A stretch of DNA of 53,500 nt from Oehlia diaphana. Lineage: Eukaryota > Glomeromycota > Glomeromycetes > Glomerales > Glomeraceae. The translations under genes were made by a program, and so were the position numbers. The stretch is from assembly GCA_003833135.1 (NCBI GenBank), contig QZLH01000718.1:4080-57579 (forward strand). The letters are read 5' to 3'. Shown here piece by piece: positions 9,746 through 23,115 of the stretch (position 1 is its first letter; each line of letters opens with the position of its first letter). The notes under the pieces were generated by a model. That model was not told where the DNA came from. It saw only the letters and a program-made list of their open reading frames with translations, and did not search any database.

Positions 9746-11669
9746 TTAGAGGTTCTCTTTATGTGAGTACGAAAAGGCGTCTATACAGATTGTTATTACT
9801 CCAATTACTATTTCAAAAGCTAAAAAAAAAGGACAAATTAATTAACTTAGTCAGAAATCTAAATTTATATATATTATATATTTACCAATTAGGACAATGA
9901 CAATCCATTCAAGTTGTTCACCTGTAATTCAGAAATATTTTATAATAATAGTATAGCATAAATATGATGGAAGCCAAAAAAAAAAAATTACAAACCGTGA
10001 GAACTTGTCAAATGTTCTTTAAGCATATCTAAAAGGTCACCTGCAAAGTAATATTATTAAATATTTAAATTGGATTATTAATAAGCTTAACATTTTATAA
10101 TAAACATACTTATTACGGCAACTCTTTGATTTAATAGTTCTACACGCTGCGAAATCTCAAGATAGCCTTTGAAAAATCAAATTAGTAACTAAGTAATACA
10201 AAATATTCAATAAAAAGACTTAAGGTTTCTTACCTCTTATAGCTGCATATAAAGGTTCATAAGAGGGTTCCGACCAAAATATTTCGGGAGTATCTAAAAT
10301 GTTACTAACCAAATTTACGTTGATTCTCATGATGAACAGCTGTAGTGATCATAACAAGCATATCTCAGTGAAGTTTAACAAATAAAATTTAATTACAGTA
10401 AAAGCTGAAAAAAAATACCTGTCCAATTTTCTTAGTAATTGCCGATCTAAAGAAGAAATACTACTTTAGAATTCGTTTAACTAGAAATAAACCGATATTA
10501 TAATCACAGACCTGGACATTTGAACTTTTCCTGTTTCTGCCATGGTTTGTGGAATATGTTTAGTTACTTCAATTGTTTCTTCAATTAATCCTTCAAATAA
10601 TGTCATTTTCACAGATTGTGCAATAGCATGAGATATTGTAAGTTTGATCATGTAATTGCCAGAATTTTTAAGAGTTATCACATCATTATAAATTCTGAGA
10701 TGTTCTCGTTGAATTAATTAAAGAACAATATTGCAATGTTAAACAAAACATAATATTACAAAAATCACCTTGGTTGATACGATGCAGCGTAATTATAGCG
10801 AAATTCCTCTGTTTCAACATCATCAGAAGCTACAAAGTTTAAATAATTAAAATTTGCTGTACACTACTTAATTAATAGAAAAAATATAATTCCAACCCAA
10901 TTTTTCATCTTCAAATGGAACAAGTTCGTACAATAAATTCTTTTCTTCATCTTCTTTCATGCCCCATATAACTACAACACCATATTCAAAGAGAAAAACT
11001 TCAGAAATATGCTCTTGCGGAAAGGGTAAAAGTGCCGAATCATCAAGACCCAAAAGATCAGCCGTTGATGGTGGCTCATGTATCTTGAAGGTAAATGGTG
11101 TATAGATACTAAAAAAATTAAGTGACGTGAATCTTAGAATCTGTTGAATAGACTTTAAATATTGATTATGATACATATCTTACCATTCATCAACACGTAT
11201 GGGCGCAGTCCCATTTTTTGATTTACGACCTTGAAGATTTTTGAATAGCTTATCTAACCGATAAGCTCTAAATATGGAATATTATAATCGTATTGGATAA
11301 ACTGAATTTAATGAATTTGAAAATTTTTTCATATATAACTTACGAAGCAGTGCAATAAGCGGTTACTCGAGGAAGTAAAAGCTTTTCTTGTTTACTAAAT
11401 TTTTCTGCTTCAATTCTAGCGGTACCTTGAGGTAATTGTCCGATTTGATTGTAAATTTCACTCGTTTCTGTGGGAGGAACAGTCTGTTGTTCTGTTGGGA
11501 ACAACGTGAGCTTTTGTGAAGTTTTCGTTGTTCTATTTGGTTGCTTAGCTTTTGTTCGTTGCCTGCCAGATATTTCGGGTTGAGGAATATTTACTCCTTG
11601 TCTTTGCTGAGAAGAACTTGGCAAAGGAGCAATAGTTGGAAGTGGTGTATATTGCTGTCGCTTTTGCAT
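9746..11669 (-). CDS. RMD1: RMD1/RMND1 family (DUF155) membrane protein
   Basis: RMD1-type proteins are conserved DUF155 membrane proteins; yeast Rmd1 is tied to meiotic division and the animal relative RMND1 to mitochondrial translation. Biochemical activity is unknown. Exons in gene order: 11669-11344, 11267-11184, 11108-10897, 10829-10769, 10694-10512, 10446-10419, 10339-10234, 10166-10110, 10040-9996, 9921-9886, 9819-9746. The product is 403 residues. The first 90 residues are polar and disordered. The domain begins at RVTAYCTASAYRLDKLFKNL and contains VFLFEYGVVVIWGM. The C-terminus LEWIVIVLIAFEIVIGVITI is a hydrophobic membrane segment. I start at MQKRQQYTP (11667-11669); an in-frame ATG at 11739-11741 would add 24 residues. 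It diverges from PAXBP1. Confidence 0.9.
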
Positions 11670-11818
11670 TGTGAACAGTGTGATAAAAAAAACCGGAAAT
11701 TTTAATTTAATGTTGATGAACTCGAAATCGCAGTCACGCACAGACCACCATCACCTGATTCCAATTTTGGGTTTTTTTTTACTACGAAATAAGCCTTTTC
11801 TTTTATATTCGTGTAAAA
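11670..11818. promoter_or_regulatory. bidirectional promoter, RMD1 / PAXBP1
   Basis: The two start codons are only 149 bp apart and point away from each other. The interval must carry both transcription starts. No specific motif was recognised. Confidence 0.5.
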
Positions 11819-14800
11819 ATGATCAAAAGAAAAACAAGGAACATTAGGACTAAATTCAATAGCGATGAAGAAGCCAGTACTGATACAAGTTAGTACATTT
11901 TTACTTATTTTTAATTACCCGAATATAGATACCTTTCCTAATAGATTCCTTCTATAGGCTCTTTCATTTCTGTTGTAAAGTCGGAAACAGAAAAGGATCA
12001 AAAAAAAAAACCTAAAAAGGGTAAAGCTATCCTTAGTTTTGGGATTGATGAGGTATGTTCATTACAATTACTTTTTCAGTTTATCTTTTATAAACATTTT
12101 GGAAAGGTTCCACCTCTTATTTATATAACTATTTGAAGCAACATTGTTTGATTGTTTATAGGAAGAACAAGGCGAAACCTTTCAAATAACAAAGACTGCT
12201 GCAAGTCGTCGTCTTGCAAAGTCAAAATCCAAGAAGCTTCATATTGATCAGTTTAGTATCTTATTAGAAAATTGGTATTAATTTCTTAATATACTTGACT
12301 CTAATGTTAAAATTCTTTTTTTAATTAGTCAATCAATTTCTCAAGATTCAGATCAAATAATGCCTTCCTATACTGAAGAAATGTTATCAGAATTACGTGC
12401 TAGTACACCATCAGCGCCGGCTTCCTTTCAGTTTCAGGATAATCTTGAAAAATTTTCATCCACTCTTGGTGAAGGTATTTTATAATCAGATAAATTTTTT
12501 CAGCTGACATTTGATGGTTAAACACTAATTGTGTTTATTTTCAGGGAATATTTTTGGTATACCCGATGCTAGTGCTATTAGTGCAGCTAAAAAGGAAAGA
12601 GAGATGCGACGAAAGAAAGGATTATCTGATGCTCCAGATTATATTCCTTTATCAGAAGATACTGATGTAATGTATTTATATTTGGGCTGGGGCCAATATT
12701 TAATTTTATGTTTAACACTCAAGATTCTGGGATACCAAAAATTGAGATATTTTTCTAATGAAAATTCTCATATCTGGATATATACATATTTTTCATATAA
12801 TTTATTGTTCAGAATAGATTATTACTCTTTTCTCCATTTTCGTTCTTACTCCATCTTTTTTTTTTTTTGAGTAAAAATTATTTGTTAAACATAATTTTTA
12901 ATTGATGCAGATTTAAAATTATTAGCTTTTAATATAATTACTTATCTAATTATATTTTTAAATAGATTATAACTACTTCAGGCAAGAAAATGGAATCAAG
13001 GTTGGTTCGTGAAGAGGATGAGTTGGGTGAAGCAGATGAAGGTCGGTATTCAATAGTCTATTTATGATTCCATGAATAGTACTGAGCTTATAATAAAAAT
13101 GCAGAACTTGAACGATACATGAATGAAAAACTTGCTATTGGAAAAAAAGCCAAAAAAGAACAGGAACGTCTTAAAAAAGCAGATATTGAAGAAATGATCA
13201 TGGATGTGTATGTGTATATCTTTTCTTTTTTTTCTTAAAAATTATTAAATTATTTTATAAATAAACATATAATTATTATAGAGATTTTGAAGATGAAGAT
13301 GATGAAATGTTACAATGGGAATTAGAAGCTATGAAAGCGGGTGGTCATATTCCTAAAAAATATTCACAAAAAACTCCTGATCTAATGAAACAAATGAAAC
13401 AAGCTAGAAGTAAGTATTTATTAATTTTATTTTTATTTTGAATTACTAATTAAATTTTAAATCATTAAATATATCCAATTTTATTGTTTAAGTACCTACT
13501 GTTGTTCCTGTTCCTACATTAAGTGAAGTTCAATCGCGTCTAGAGAGTCAACTTATAGATTTACAAGAGCTTTATAATAATCACCAAGCTGAACTTACTC
13601 AAATACAAAGTGTACTTGACAGTACTACGTCTTCAAACGCACAAATGGATATTGAAATGCAAAATACAAAAAAACGTTATACCTATTTTCAAGAGCTTAA
13701 AACGTTTGTTGAAAATCTTGTAGAATTTCTTGATGATAAGGTTAGAATTATAAAGAATTAATTTAAATAAACAATTGTATTAATATTTAGTTTAAATTGC
13801 TATTATTTTTAATGTATTTTGTGTATATATCTTAGTTTCCAATACTGGAGAAACTTGAAAAAGATTATCAGGAAGTACTCATTAAAAAGTCACAGCTTAT
13901 TATGCAAAGAATTATGGAAGATGATACTGATGATATTGAATTATTCAGTACAAGTAAGTACAAGTTTTTCTTACAATTGCAAATCATTATAAGTGATGAA
14001 TGAATATAATAATATATATTATTTATTTTTCAAAAGATGAAGCATATGTAAATTCTGATGTTAGCAATACAATTCGTCAGCAAAGAGGACAACAACGTGA
14101 TCATAGACGATCTCGTCGAAAAAATAATATACATGTAGATAAATTAGAGGAAGAAGGTTTTTCTACAGACGAAGAATTAAGTATAAGTGATGAAAAAGAA
14201 ATTGCTAAGGAAATAGGTATTTTATTTTTTATTATTTTTATTTCTATTTTTATTTTATTTTTGAACTATTATATCATTTTTTATTATTTATTAAAAAGGT
14301 TTTTTTTTATAGATGAAATTTCATATCACCATACTAAGTTATTTGAAGATGTAACTGATGATTTTAAATCAATTGAATTAGTAAAGTCTAAATTTATGTC
14401 TTGGAAAACCGAATTTAATGATGATTATACAAAAGCATATGGAGGATTAAGTTTACCAGGTGTATTTGAATTTTATGTTAGATATGAAATAATGTTATGG
14501 AATACATTAAAGGTATAAATTATTAATGATATTTGGTATTATAAATATTATATTAATTATATTTGACAAATTATAGTTTGATCGTATGGAGTGGTATAAA
14601 GTTATTTCAGAATATTCTATTCCTGAATCAAATACAAGTCAAATAAGAACAGATGATGATTTTACTATTTTAAGCAAAGTTTTTGAGAAGATAATATTAC
14701 CAAGAATAGCATATTTAGTAAAAACTTTGAATCCATATTCTTCAAAACAAACAATGTCTTTTATTGAAATATTTGGTAATATATTAAACCACATAGACAG

Positions 14801-15391
14801 AAAATCCCAGAAGTTTCAGGTAATTAAGTCAAGTGTTTCTTTTGAATAATTTTAATTTTTTAATTTTTTTTTTTCTTTTTTTTCCAGGATGTAATTAACG
14901 AAGTTTCAAAACGTCTTCAGAATGTAGTTATGTCTCTCGAAACCATACCTGAGAACATAAATATACCAGCTGATTCAAATAAGGATATTTCAACAGCACA
15001 AGACCGGTACTTTTGGCGCAAACACAAGGTTTGATATAAGTATTTTAATATAAGCGCGTTTTATGAATCTCTTCTAATTTTGTATCAATGAATAGTTGTT
15101 AAAAAACCTTATAATGTGGAAAGAGTTTGTTTCAATAGATGTTCTTCGATCATTATCAATTGATTGTTTACTTAATCAATATTTATTACGTATTTTAAAC
15201 AATTCATACAATTCATCAAAAGCAGAAAAATATCAAAAGGTAAAAAAAGCAAATTATTATACACACGTTATATAATTATTATATACATTTTAAATTGTAT
15301 TTATTTTTTTCAGATACTTAATATCATTCCAAGTGATTGGCTTTCTCCGTCTTTATTAGAAGAAATTGCACGTGGAGCTGCAGGATTTTAA
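11819..15391 (+). CDS. PAXBP1: GCFC-domain protein, PAXBP1/GCF1 homologue
   Basis: GCFC-domain proteins (PAXBP1/GCF1, TFIP11 partners) act in the nucleus, mainly around spliceosome disassembly. Exons: 11819-11888, 11958-12052, 12162-12274, 12329-12474, 12545-12666, 12966-13041, 13105-13207, 13282-13409, 13493-13740, 13836-13953, 14037-14216, 14313-14512, 14577-14819, 14888-15028, 15096-15239, 15314-15391. All 15 introns are GT-AG; the product is 734 residues. The N-terminus is basic (MIKRKTRNIRTKFNSDEEA). IPDASAISAAKKEREMRRK and DYIPLSEDTD are hallmark motifs of the family. A coiled-coil middle follows, then the GCFC fold with LSLPGVFEFYVRYEIMLWN and WYKVISEY. The intron at 12667-12965 is the longest in the gene. 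The protein is complete. Confidence 0.9.
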
Positions 15392-15845
15392 TTTAATAAA
15401 TATGCCAAAAAATCCAAAGTTGAGCTTTTTTAGCCTATACTGTGCATGATATTTCTTCAAAAGAATACTTGTCTGATCAAAATTCATCATAATAATTTAC
15501 ATATGTGCTCATGTGTATAATTAAAAAAATAAGTTTCTCTTTAATATAATAATCATGACTTAATATCTCAGGAAAGAAAAGGATGAGCAAATTTTTTTCA
15601 AGCTATTAAATTTAAATTGCAAATTGCAAATTGCAAATACCTAAATAATATTCTACAGAAATATGATCTATGTTAAAACTAAGGCTAAAGTTGATGTTAC
15701 GATAATATATTATTATACATAACACGTAATTGACCGTTTAGTTTTTTTTTATAAAAAAAAAAAAAAAAAAGAGTGACACAGTCACTAATAAATAGATTTT
15801 AAACATTATCTCCATAAAGTTTCTTTGAAAGCTCAACTATATGTA
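15392..15845. other. convergent 3' region, PAXBP1 / taxilin
   Basis: AT-rich spacer between two convergent genes. A short direct repeat of AAATTGC lies near 15614-15637. A T-run followed by an 18-base A-run sits at about 15740-15770. No gene. Confidence 0.6.
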
Positions 15846-18239
15846 TCAATTGACAATTAATTCATCCCTTTCTATAATAACTCTATCAGTTTCCAAATCT
15901 GATTCATCAGAAGCATCTAATTTTTGCCCAACTTCAAAACATTCTCGATCTATCTCACAGAAACATTGTGCTGGTATTTCAGTAACTTCCCCATTGTTAT
16001 GTTCTGTGCATTTACAGGGTGCTGTATCTTCTGTCGAACCATAATCACTTGATCCTTCCTCAACTTCTTCTTCACAAGTTGAAGAAATAGGTGTGCTAGG
16101 ACGTCGAATAGGTGTCAATTCAAAAGATTCTACTTTCTTCTTAAGAACCGTTCTTTCAGCCTACATTAAACAGGTTAATATACGATGCGCGATAAAAAAT
16201 TTTACACACAGAATTCCCAAACAGAATCAATTCATACTTGTAACGCTTTGCATAAGTTTACTAATTTTGCTTGCTTTTTTTTTGCATCCTCTATAGCTTT
16301 CTGATCCCTTGCTCGCTGGAGTATGCGGATAAAATATCGATTCGTAATTATTTGTATTAGCATATCTTCACCAAAATATCCATATAGGTGAAAAAACAAT
16401 AATAAAAAAGAAGAAATAGTGATAAAACGAAAGGTTGAAGGGAAAGACACATTGGATTGTTCAATGTGCGCTTCAATTTCCCAAGTAATATATGAAAATC
16501 TTAATATAAATTAATAGTACCTCTTCGGCCATCTCTAGAATGTTCTTGTTCATTATATCACACTTTCCTTTAATCGACGAATTTTCTTTTTCAAGTTTCT
16601 TTGTCTTTTTGGTCATCTGCGGTATTAAAACGCCTATAAGAGAGTAATATAAATGCATCTGTATAAAACTGACAAATCACAAGCGAAATGGTCAAACCTG
16701 TTCCATTTCTTTACGGAAAGTAAGAAAAAGTTCATTGCTCTTATTTAAAGTTTCCTCAACTTGCTTAAACTTATCTACGTAAACATTAAGCTGTTTACGT
16801 AATTCTGTTTCTGTTTTAGTGAAAGTTTCAACTTGTTCCTTTAAAGAATTGATCTAAACAGCAAAAAAGGAAAAAATTATTTGTAAATATAACATAAAAT
16901 AAACTCCTTAAATAAGTAAATATTCTAACTTTTATCATTTCTTGTTCGGTTAATTGCTTTTGTTGCTGTAATTTTGCTTCATATAATTGCAATTCCAAAT
17001 CTTTAGATCGAACGACACTTTTGAAGTGTTTCTCACGGAGCTCATATTGTTCTAAGAAACTGCGGAATTTATCTTTCAATCTATTACATCGGAATGAAGT
17101 GAAAATAAAAGGTTATTCTATTAGGACAATCGTACTTAAGTAATTGGAAGAAATAAAATGTACAGATTTAGAAGGTTATTTATCTAGTAGATAAATTACT
17201 AACGCTTCATTATCCTCCGCTCGTTTTTTTTTCTCGTCAGTATCTTCTTCCATCTTGGATTTGATTTCCCAGATAGTATTTTCAAATTTGCTCGATAATT
17301 CCTCGCGTTTCTGTTGTTCACTAGCAGCCAAGCGCTTGCTTTCTTCCTACAAAGAGGATGCATTAACGCCTTATAATTTAATAATGAGAGACTAAATTTT
17401 GCAAACCTTAATACGTTTATTTTCTTTCTGCAATTCTCGACATATGTTTTCAAATTTATGCTTCATTAAATTCGTTTTGGACAAATCACTCCTAGCTAAG
17501 ATAAAATTATATGTATGAGAATTTTATTCAATAAATGTAAATCATATTAAATTAACAAGAAGATATATGTATACCAGCATCCTTCTCTTTTTGTAATTGT
17601 TCATTGCGTTTCTTCAACTTTACATGATCTAGTTCAAGACGTTTCATATCTTGAAACTATAAGCCAAATAAAAAATTAAAATGACTTATTATCAAAATCA
17701 GAAGAAATTAAAAATTTATAATTAATTATGCTTACCAATTCCATGTACCTTTGCTGTATCATATCAAATTTTTCCATTTGATCATCACGGGAATTGATGG
17801 TATCTTTTATTTCTTTGCTTGCTTTTTTAACAGCTTTAGCTATTTAATAGTTAAAAACCAGTTTATTAATTGAAATAAAAGTTTTTTTTCAAAAATATAA
17901 ACAAATAACTGTTATTAAATATATAGTTAATGTAAAAGAAAAGTATTAAAGTAGTTCTGTACCGAGTTCCTTTTCCTCTTCATCCTCAATTAACGATTCA
18001 TTTTCAAGTTGCGTGATTTTGTTCTGAATCATATTGTTAAGTTCCTGAGGATCCAGTGGTCTCTTTTTAGACGACGCGCCATTCTTTTTCGCATTTGCAG
18101 GTGAGACGGAGGGGGTAGTTTTAGATGAAGTAACTTTTAGATTTGCTTTTGAAGGCACGGGAGCTTGCTTCTCGTTCATTTCCGGTTGACCTGCTTGATT
18201 TTCGGGATCGTTTGTCTTTGGAGTTTCAGTAGTTGGCAT
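15846..18239 (-). CDS. TXLN: taxilin family coiled-coil protein
   Basis: Taxilins are long coiled-coil proteins that bind syntaxins in vesicle traffic and, in animals, the nascent polypeptide-associated complex. Exons in gene order: 18239-17963, 17839-17736, 17656-17575, 17495-17407, 17346-17204, 17080-16930, 16853-16698, 16616-16521, 16315-16238, 16160-15846. All introns are GT-AG; the product is 496 residues. The N-terminus is disordered and rich in Pro/Ser/Lys. From about residue 80 to 400 the protein is heptad-like, with the taxilin signature KHKFENICRELQKENKRIKE and VNLCKALQAERTVLKKK. The C-terminal 80 residues are acidic with a Cys-rich patch (CKCTEH, CFCEIDREC) that is unusual for the family. 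No defect was seen. Confidence 0.9.
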
Positions 18240-18890
18240 TGTTAAAAAAAAGTCGTTCTCGGAACGTATAAGTTAGCACAAATAACTTAAGTAATAGATC
18301 AAAAGAAAATTCCTCTTATTCGGAAATGAACAAACAGTAAAAAAGTCTACTTGTAAAGTGGCTGTAAATAATAACGAAATTTTTTTTTTTTTTTTTTGAT
18401 CCGATTCAACCCGTAAATAATTATTACTCATTTTATTAAAAATAATTTTATTCATTATTTTATGCAGCTCGTGGATCTCAGATCTTATAAACAATACGAT
18501 CTTGTAAACTTACAGTAACTTGGTACATACGTTAATTTTTTATTCATGTATTATATTAGTTGAAAAGATTATTTAAGCAAATTGTGAGTAGAATTAAAAT
18601 CAATATTTATATTCCTATAACAAATTAATCAAAATGTCAGAGAAAAAAAAATAAATAAATTTCTTTTTACAATGATTATTAAATTTTTTTTTTTTTTTTT
18701 TTTTTTTTTAGGATATTATAGATAAGTAAAAAAAGAGAAAATTGAATCCTCGTCACTTTCAGTTACAACACCTGTAAAGACCTGCTCCAAAAATTATAAT
18801 AATCAGATTCTTTTTATAATATAATGAAAGATAGATTGTAAAAAGTTTACATTCCTTAACATTCCTTCCCTAAATTTCTTAATAAATACC
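18240..18890. other. intergenic region, taxilin upstream / HMG-gene downstream
   Basis: Both neighbours are on the - strand. The stretch has poly-T runs near 18380-18397 and 18685-18710 and no supported gene. It should contain the taxilin promoter and the HMG-gene poly-A signal. Confidence 0.5.
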
Positions 18891-20021
18891 TCAATCTTGT
18901 CTGGTCCTTTTATTTTTCTTCTTCTTGTCTTTTTCTTCTCGAGAGCTTTTCTTGATCTTTTTTTTTTGCACTTCACCCTCTTCGTTCGAGGCTTTTTTCT
19001 TTGATTTTTTCTGCTCTTCTTCATGAGCGCTTTCGTCATCATCATCCTCCTGGGTTTTGCGCTTTATGGGCTTTTTCTTTGAAGATTCCGGATTAGGATG
19101 TGGCGCACTTTTCGCGGACGTACTTGATCTCACCTTTGAACGTGATGAGCGAGAATTAGAAGGATTTGGTATATCTTCTTCATCTTCTTCATCACTTTGA
19201 GATGTGATGGACTCTGAATCAGGCGTAGCAGAGTCAGACGTATCATTATTTTCTTCAACACCATCAGGATCAACTGCTGTTACCACTTGATCTTTATTTT
19301 TCTTTTCCATATAAGTCTTAAATTCGGTTTCATAGGTTTGTTTAGCCTCCTCAAATCTATGCTCATATATCTATAATTTAAGATTAAAATTCATTAGGAA
19401 ATTATATTGATAAAAGTATAGTTCTTTATTTTTTAAGTAAAATGAATAACAAACTTCTTTTTCATCCTTTTGCAAAGACTTCCAACGGGCACTTATCAAA
19501 TGCACTATTTCTGGCCATTGTTTATCTGGATTTTCCGCTTTTACTTGACTGGCAACCTCTTTTTGAAATAATATAAAAGCGTTCTGTGGTTTTGTAGGTG
19601 CATTAGGATCACGAGGTGGTCTTGGCTTACGTGTAGATTTCTTGACTCCGTTTGCAGCACGTTTACCATTTTGTTGAGCCCTTTGATCATCATCAAGTGC
19701 TTCTCCTTCGCCATTGAGAGCATTATTAAGCAATTTAATAAGAGTACTATTAATATCGCCTTTTAAGAAATCCTGAAGATTGACGTCTAGAGGGTTATTT
19801 TCTACTAAATTTTCATCGGTTTCGGCAGAGAGCGCATCCGCAGTTTGTAAAAGACTTACAACAGCGGCTTGTAAGCTAATAGCAGTTTTTCGTAGCCCTT
19901 GTGCCTTAAAATAAGTTGTTTGCGTTTTAGGTCACAAGGATTTCGCGTTAATATTTGATTTTAACTTTAGAACGCTTACCGCGACTTTCAACCGCCGTTT
20001 ATCATCGATTTTCGCAGACAT
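18891..20021 (-). CDS. HMG-box protein with acidic/basic tail
   Basis: A single HMG box (about residues 112-185) starts PTKPQNAFILFQKEVASQVK and continues KQWPEIVHLISARWKSLQKD. Such boxes bend DNA and may be sequence-specific or architectural. Exons in gene order: 20021-19980, 19904-19455, 19370-18891; the product is 323 residues. The N-terminal 110 residues carry a predicted helical region (LRKTAISLQAAVVSLLQTAD) and a basic stretch just before the box. After the box come an acidic Ser/Asp/Glu-rich segment and a Lys-rich tail (KSKKKASNEEGEVQKKKIKK) typical of chromatin-binding HMG proteins. Mycorrhizal fungi have many HMG genes, including mating-type-like ones. I cannot assign this one to a named subfamily. 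Confidence 0.85.
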
Positions 20022-21891
20022 AACCACAAAACCAACTTTAAAAAAGTATAAAAGCAAAAAAGAAGGATCTTACGACCTTATAAATTGTGAAAAACGTTAT
20101 ATTATATAGAAAGAATTTTCAATTACACGCGAAGAGAAGCAATTTTAGTGTATAAACAGGACAAACAGGACAAAAAGGTGGTAGGTTTGTGGACTTTAAA
20201 ATATACCAATTAGACCTTGTTATATTCATAAAATGCTGATTGAGGGGATCAGGCTGGTTATTTTTTGGGGACTGATTTGGATACTCGTGTTGTTTGGCAT
20301 ACATGTTATGATCTTATTTGAGTGGTTCATTCTTTTTTGGGTTACCATCAGTCATCAGGTCATCATCGTTTTGGGCTAATCTTCATAGATAAAATCAGAA
20401 GTACCTCATTTTGGATTGATCATGAATCAAATTGTATATATTAACTGTTAATACAGAAGACGTGTATAACAAGCTTTTCACTGCTTATTAAAATAAATTT
20501 GAAGCCCGAGCCTGGGAATTGAAGGATTTTAGATAATGAAATAAAAAAAAATTTTAATATGGTTTTAGCGCATTTAAAAGTGACAACTGTGGTGAGAAGA
20601 TAAGCAATTTACTGTAAATGATCAACTTTGTGCCATATTATTGGGGTGTACCCTTTTTCGTAAACTTTGACACAAAATTTTTGTATTCATACATTAAAGA
20701 AATTCGTATTTGTTTATTTATAAACTAGTTTAAGATATTGAAATTAACATTTATAGAATTTTGTAAAAATATTGTCGTGTCCAATAACTTATACTCCAGT
20801 TCATAAGCTGATCTGCTCGCGCGTTTTTTCAAAAGAATTCTAAAAAAACTATAATATGACAGGCGAGAACCTTCTAATTTGTAAAATGTAAATTGATTTT
20901 CAAACGGACTTTTTCTCAGTCTGAAAGGATGTAGTTTTTTTGCGAGAACCGAAGAGTGTAACAAGCAATTTTATTTTCTGTGTCGAAGGATCGCAGCAAT
21001 TGACAGTTAAATATTTGGCGTTTTTAGACTTCGTATAGTTTATTGGAGGCGAAACGTTAATAATATCAGAAATTCTGCATCACAAAGGACTAAAGAATTG
21101 ATATCCGCGTTTTATGTTTTTGGTCACTGTTACTTGGACCCATTTGAACACTTTAATTCAAAAAACAATTTATAACAACTAACCACGTTAATCTTTTAAG
21201 AATGATAATCAGATCTTATGAAGGAGACCGATTGCATTTGTAGATTCTGATGTGAGTCTTGCCACGTTCAATCTTAGATATTTCTCGGTTTTTATGAATG
21301 TATCATTAATGATTAATGATATTAACTAAGAAAGGATTATAAAGGTATAATAAAGTTAATAAAGTTCAAGTTGGAAAATTTGGGCAAATTTTACCGCATG
21401 TTATTTTCTTGGTATATATGTAATATCACTGTTAACCAATATATAACAGAAAAAATATATATTAAAAAAATATATTAAATTAAGGTTATGTGTTAATACT
21501 TTATACTTAATATTATTGAACACCTTTATAGTCACTATGTGCTTTTTACAATAAGTGGTAAAGCCAGTTTACCTTTAAAAAGTAATACTAACTTGAATGT
21601 TGTTCGTTGTTAGAAACTCCTATAACTGTTATAATGTCGTATAATTGTTAATATGCCTCCACAATCAGTCAAATGTCTTTTGTTATGCGATATAACATTT
21701 ATACATTCTATTAGCAATCATCTATAACCGACATATTTTAAGACGTTGCTACCATAATTCTCATTTAATGATTGGATTGAAAGAACGTAAGTGTATAAGA
21801 ATGGAATTTCGCATTTTAAAAGAACATTATATTGCAAACACATCTTATTCTCAAATAAAATTAAATCTATAAAAAACTTCTCTAATTATTG
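20022..21891. other. long intergenic region, HMG gene / SPC25
   Basis: This 1.87-kb stretch is less AT-rich than the repeats elsewhere but shows no supported gene. Open frames at 20119-20304 and 20725-20964 (-) lack family motifs and splice context. It should contain the HMG-gene promoter on its left side and the SPC25 3' end on its right. An ncRNA is possible but nothing positive supports one. Confidence 0.4.
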
Positions 21892-23061
21892 TCATTTATC
21901 ATTTTGAGCGTATCTATAAAAAGCTTGCCTCATTTTCTTTAAAAACGTAAAGAAGTTACGATTGGTATTTAATTGTGACAATATTTCATCCAAATGTTCT
22001 ATCGGTGGACTACATTCTAGAACTTTCAATCAAATCAAATAAATAAATAAATAAATAAAAAACAAACCAGCATCATAAAAAAATTCTTAAAAATTATACT
22101 TTTATATATTGAGTGCCGCTCTTCTCCTAATTGAATCGTGAATTTGCATGGACGCGACAAATCTTTCTCATATATGCATGTAAAAGAAAAAGTTATAACA
22201 TTTTCTAAAATTGATTTGTAAATATTAATAACACGTTTAATGAATAATACATGGTGCAATAAAAAATCACCTCTCAATCCAACCATTGCGAAGGCTAATT
22301 TATCCGCATAGCGTTTTAACTCTGGCTCATTTTTTGAAAGTTGAAGTTGTAATGCTTGTTGCTTTGCCATAATGGCTTTTGTTTTGAGTAAAAGCATTAA
22401 GATAAAATATAAGAAAACAATAAGTATATTCGATTAAAACAAATAATAAAATTACCATCACGTCGCTTTTGAATATCTTTTTTCACATTCTCGATTTGAT
22501 TCTTCCAAGTGTTGATACATTCTTTTATCATTTCTTTTTTGTACTTCTTTTCTGAAATTTCTGTTTGTAACTTGCTAATATCCCTTTTCTCTTTTTCCTT
22601 TACTGACGAATAAGAAACACAAATTCAATAATTTCGAAAATATATGAATTGATTATTTGAATGGATCAATTGCTCACTTGCAAGATCATCTTTTTGTTTT
22701 TTCTCAGCTAATTTGACTTGTTCTATTAGTTGAGATTTTGTTCCTATATTATAATTGAATAATTTTAAAAATTATTAGAAGCATTAAAAGTAATAGATAA
22801 TTTTACTAGAGTATTTTTTTTACCCATACCCTTATCTTCTGAAAAAGTACTTTGCCATTGTTGTTTTTTTAATGTTAAACTATCTTTTGTATTATTAATA
22901 TAATCGATAAATTCGTCTTCAAATAATTTATTTTTATGTCGGACTGTTTCATAGTTAAAGTTCACTCTTGATATGAAAAAAATATTTGAATTTTTAGTAT
23001 CATTTTTATAAACTACTGCTTTTGAAGGAGTTCTAGATGGCGTTGAAGAAGCAGAATACAT
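21892..23061 (-). CDS. SPC25: kinetochore protein Spc25
   Basis: Spc25 is the partner of Spc24 in the Ndc80 complex, which links kinetochores to microtubules. Exons in gene order: 23061-22824, 22743-22678, 22602-22456, 22375-22271, 22162-22100, 22022-21892; the product is 249 residues. The N-terminal half is coiled coil (LKKQQWQSTFSEDKGMG, QVKLAEKKQKDDLA, EISEKKYKKEMIKE). The C-terminal globular RWD-type domain includes KFTIQLGEERHSIYK, SPPIEHLDEILSQLN and NFFTFLKKMRQAFYRYA. The exon-5 acceptor is fixed by phase: using the AG three bases further right gives a premature stop. The ORF is complete. It is head to head with RPS2. Confidence 0.85.
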
Positions 23062-23115
23062 TCTAAAAAAAAAAAAGTAAAAATAATAAGCTAATTAAGT
23101 GAGTCGCGTTAAAAA

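Noticed and set aside
20725..20964. 79-codon frame on the - strand
   Set aside because: No recognisable domain, no neighbouring exons, no promoter-like context.
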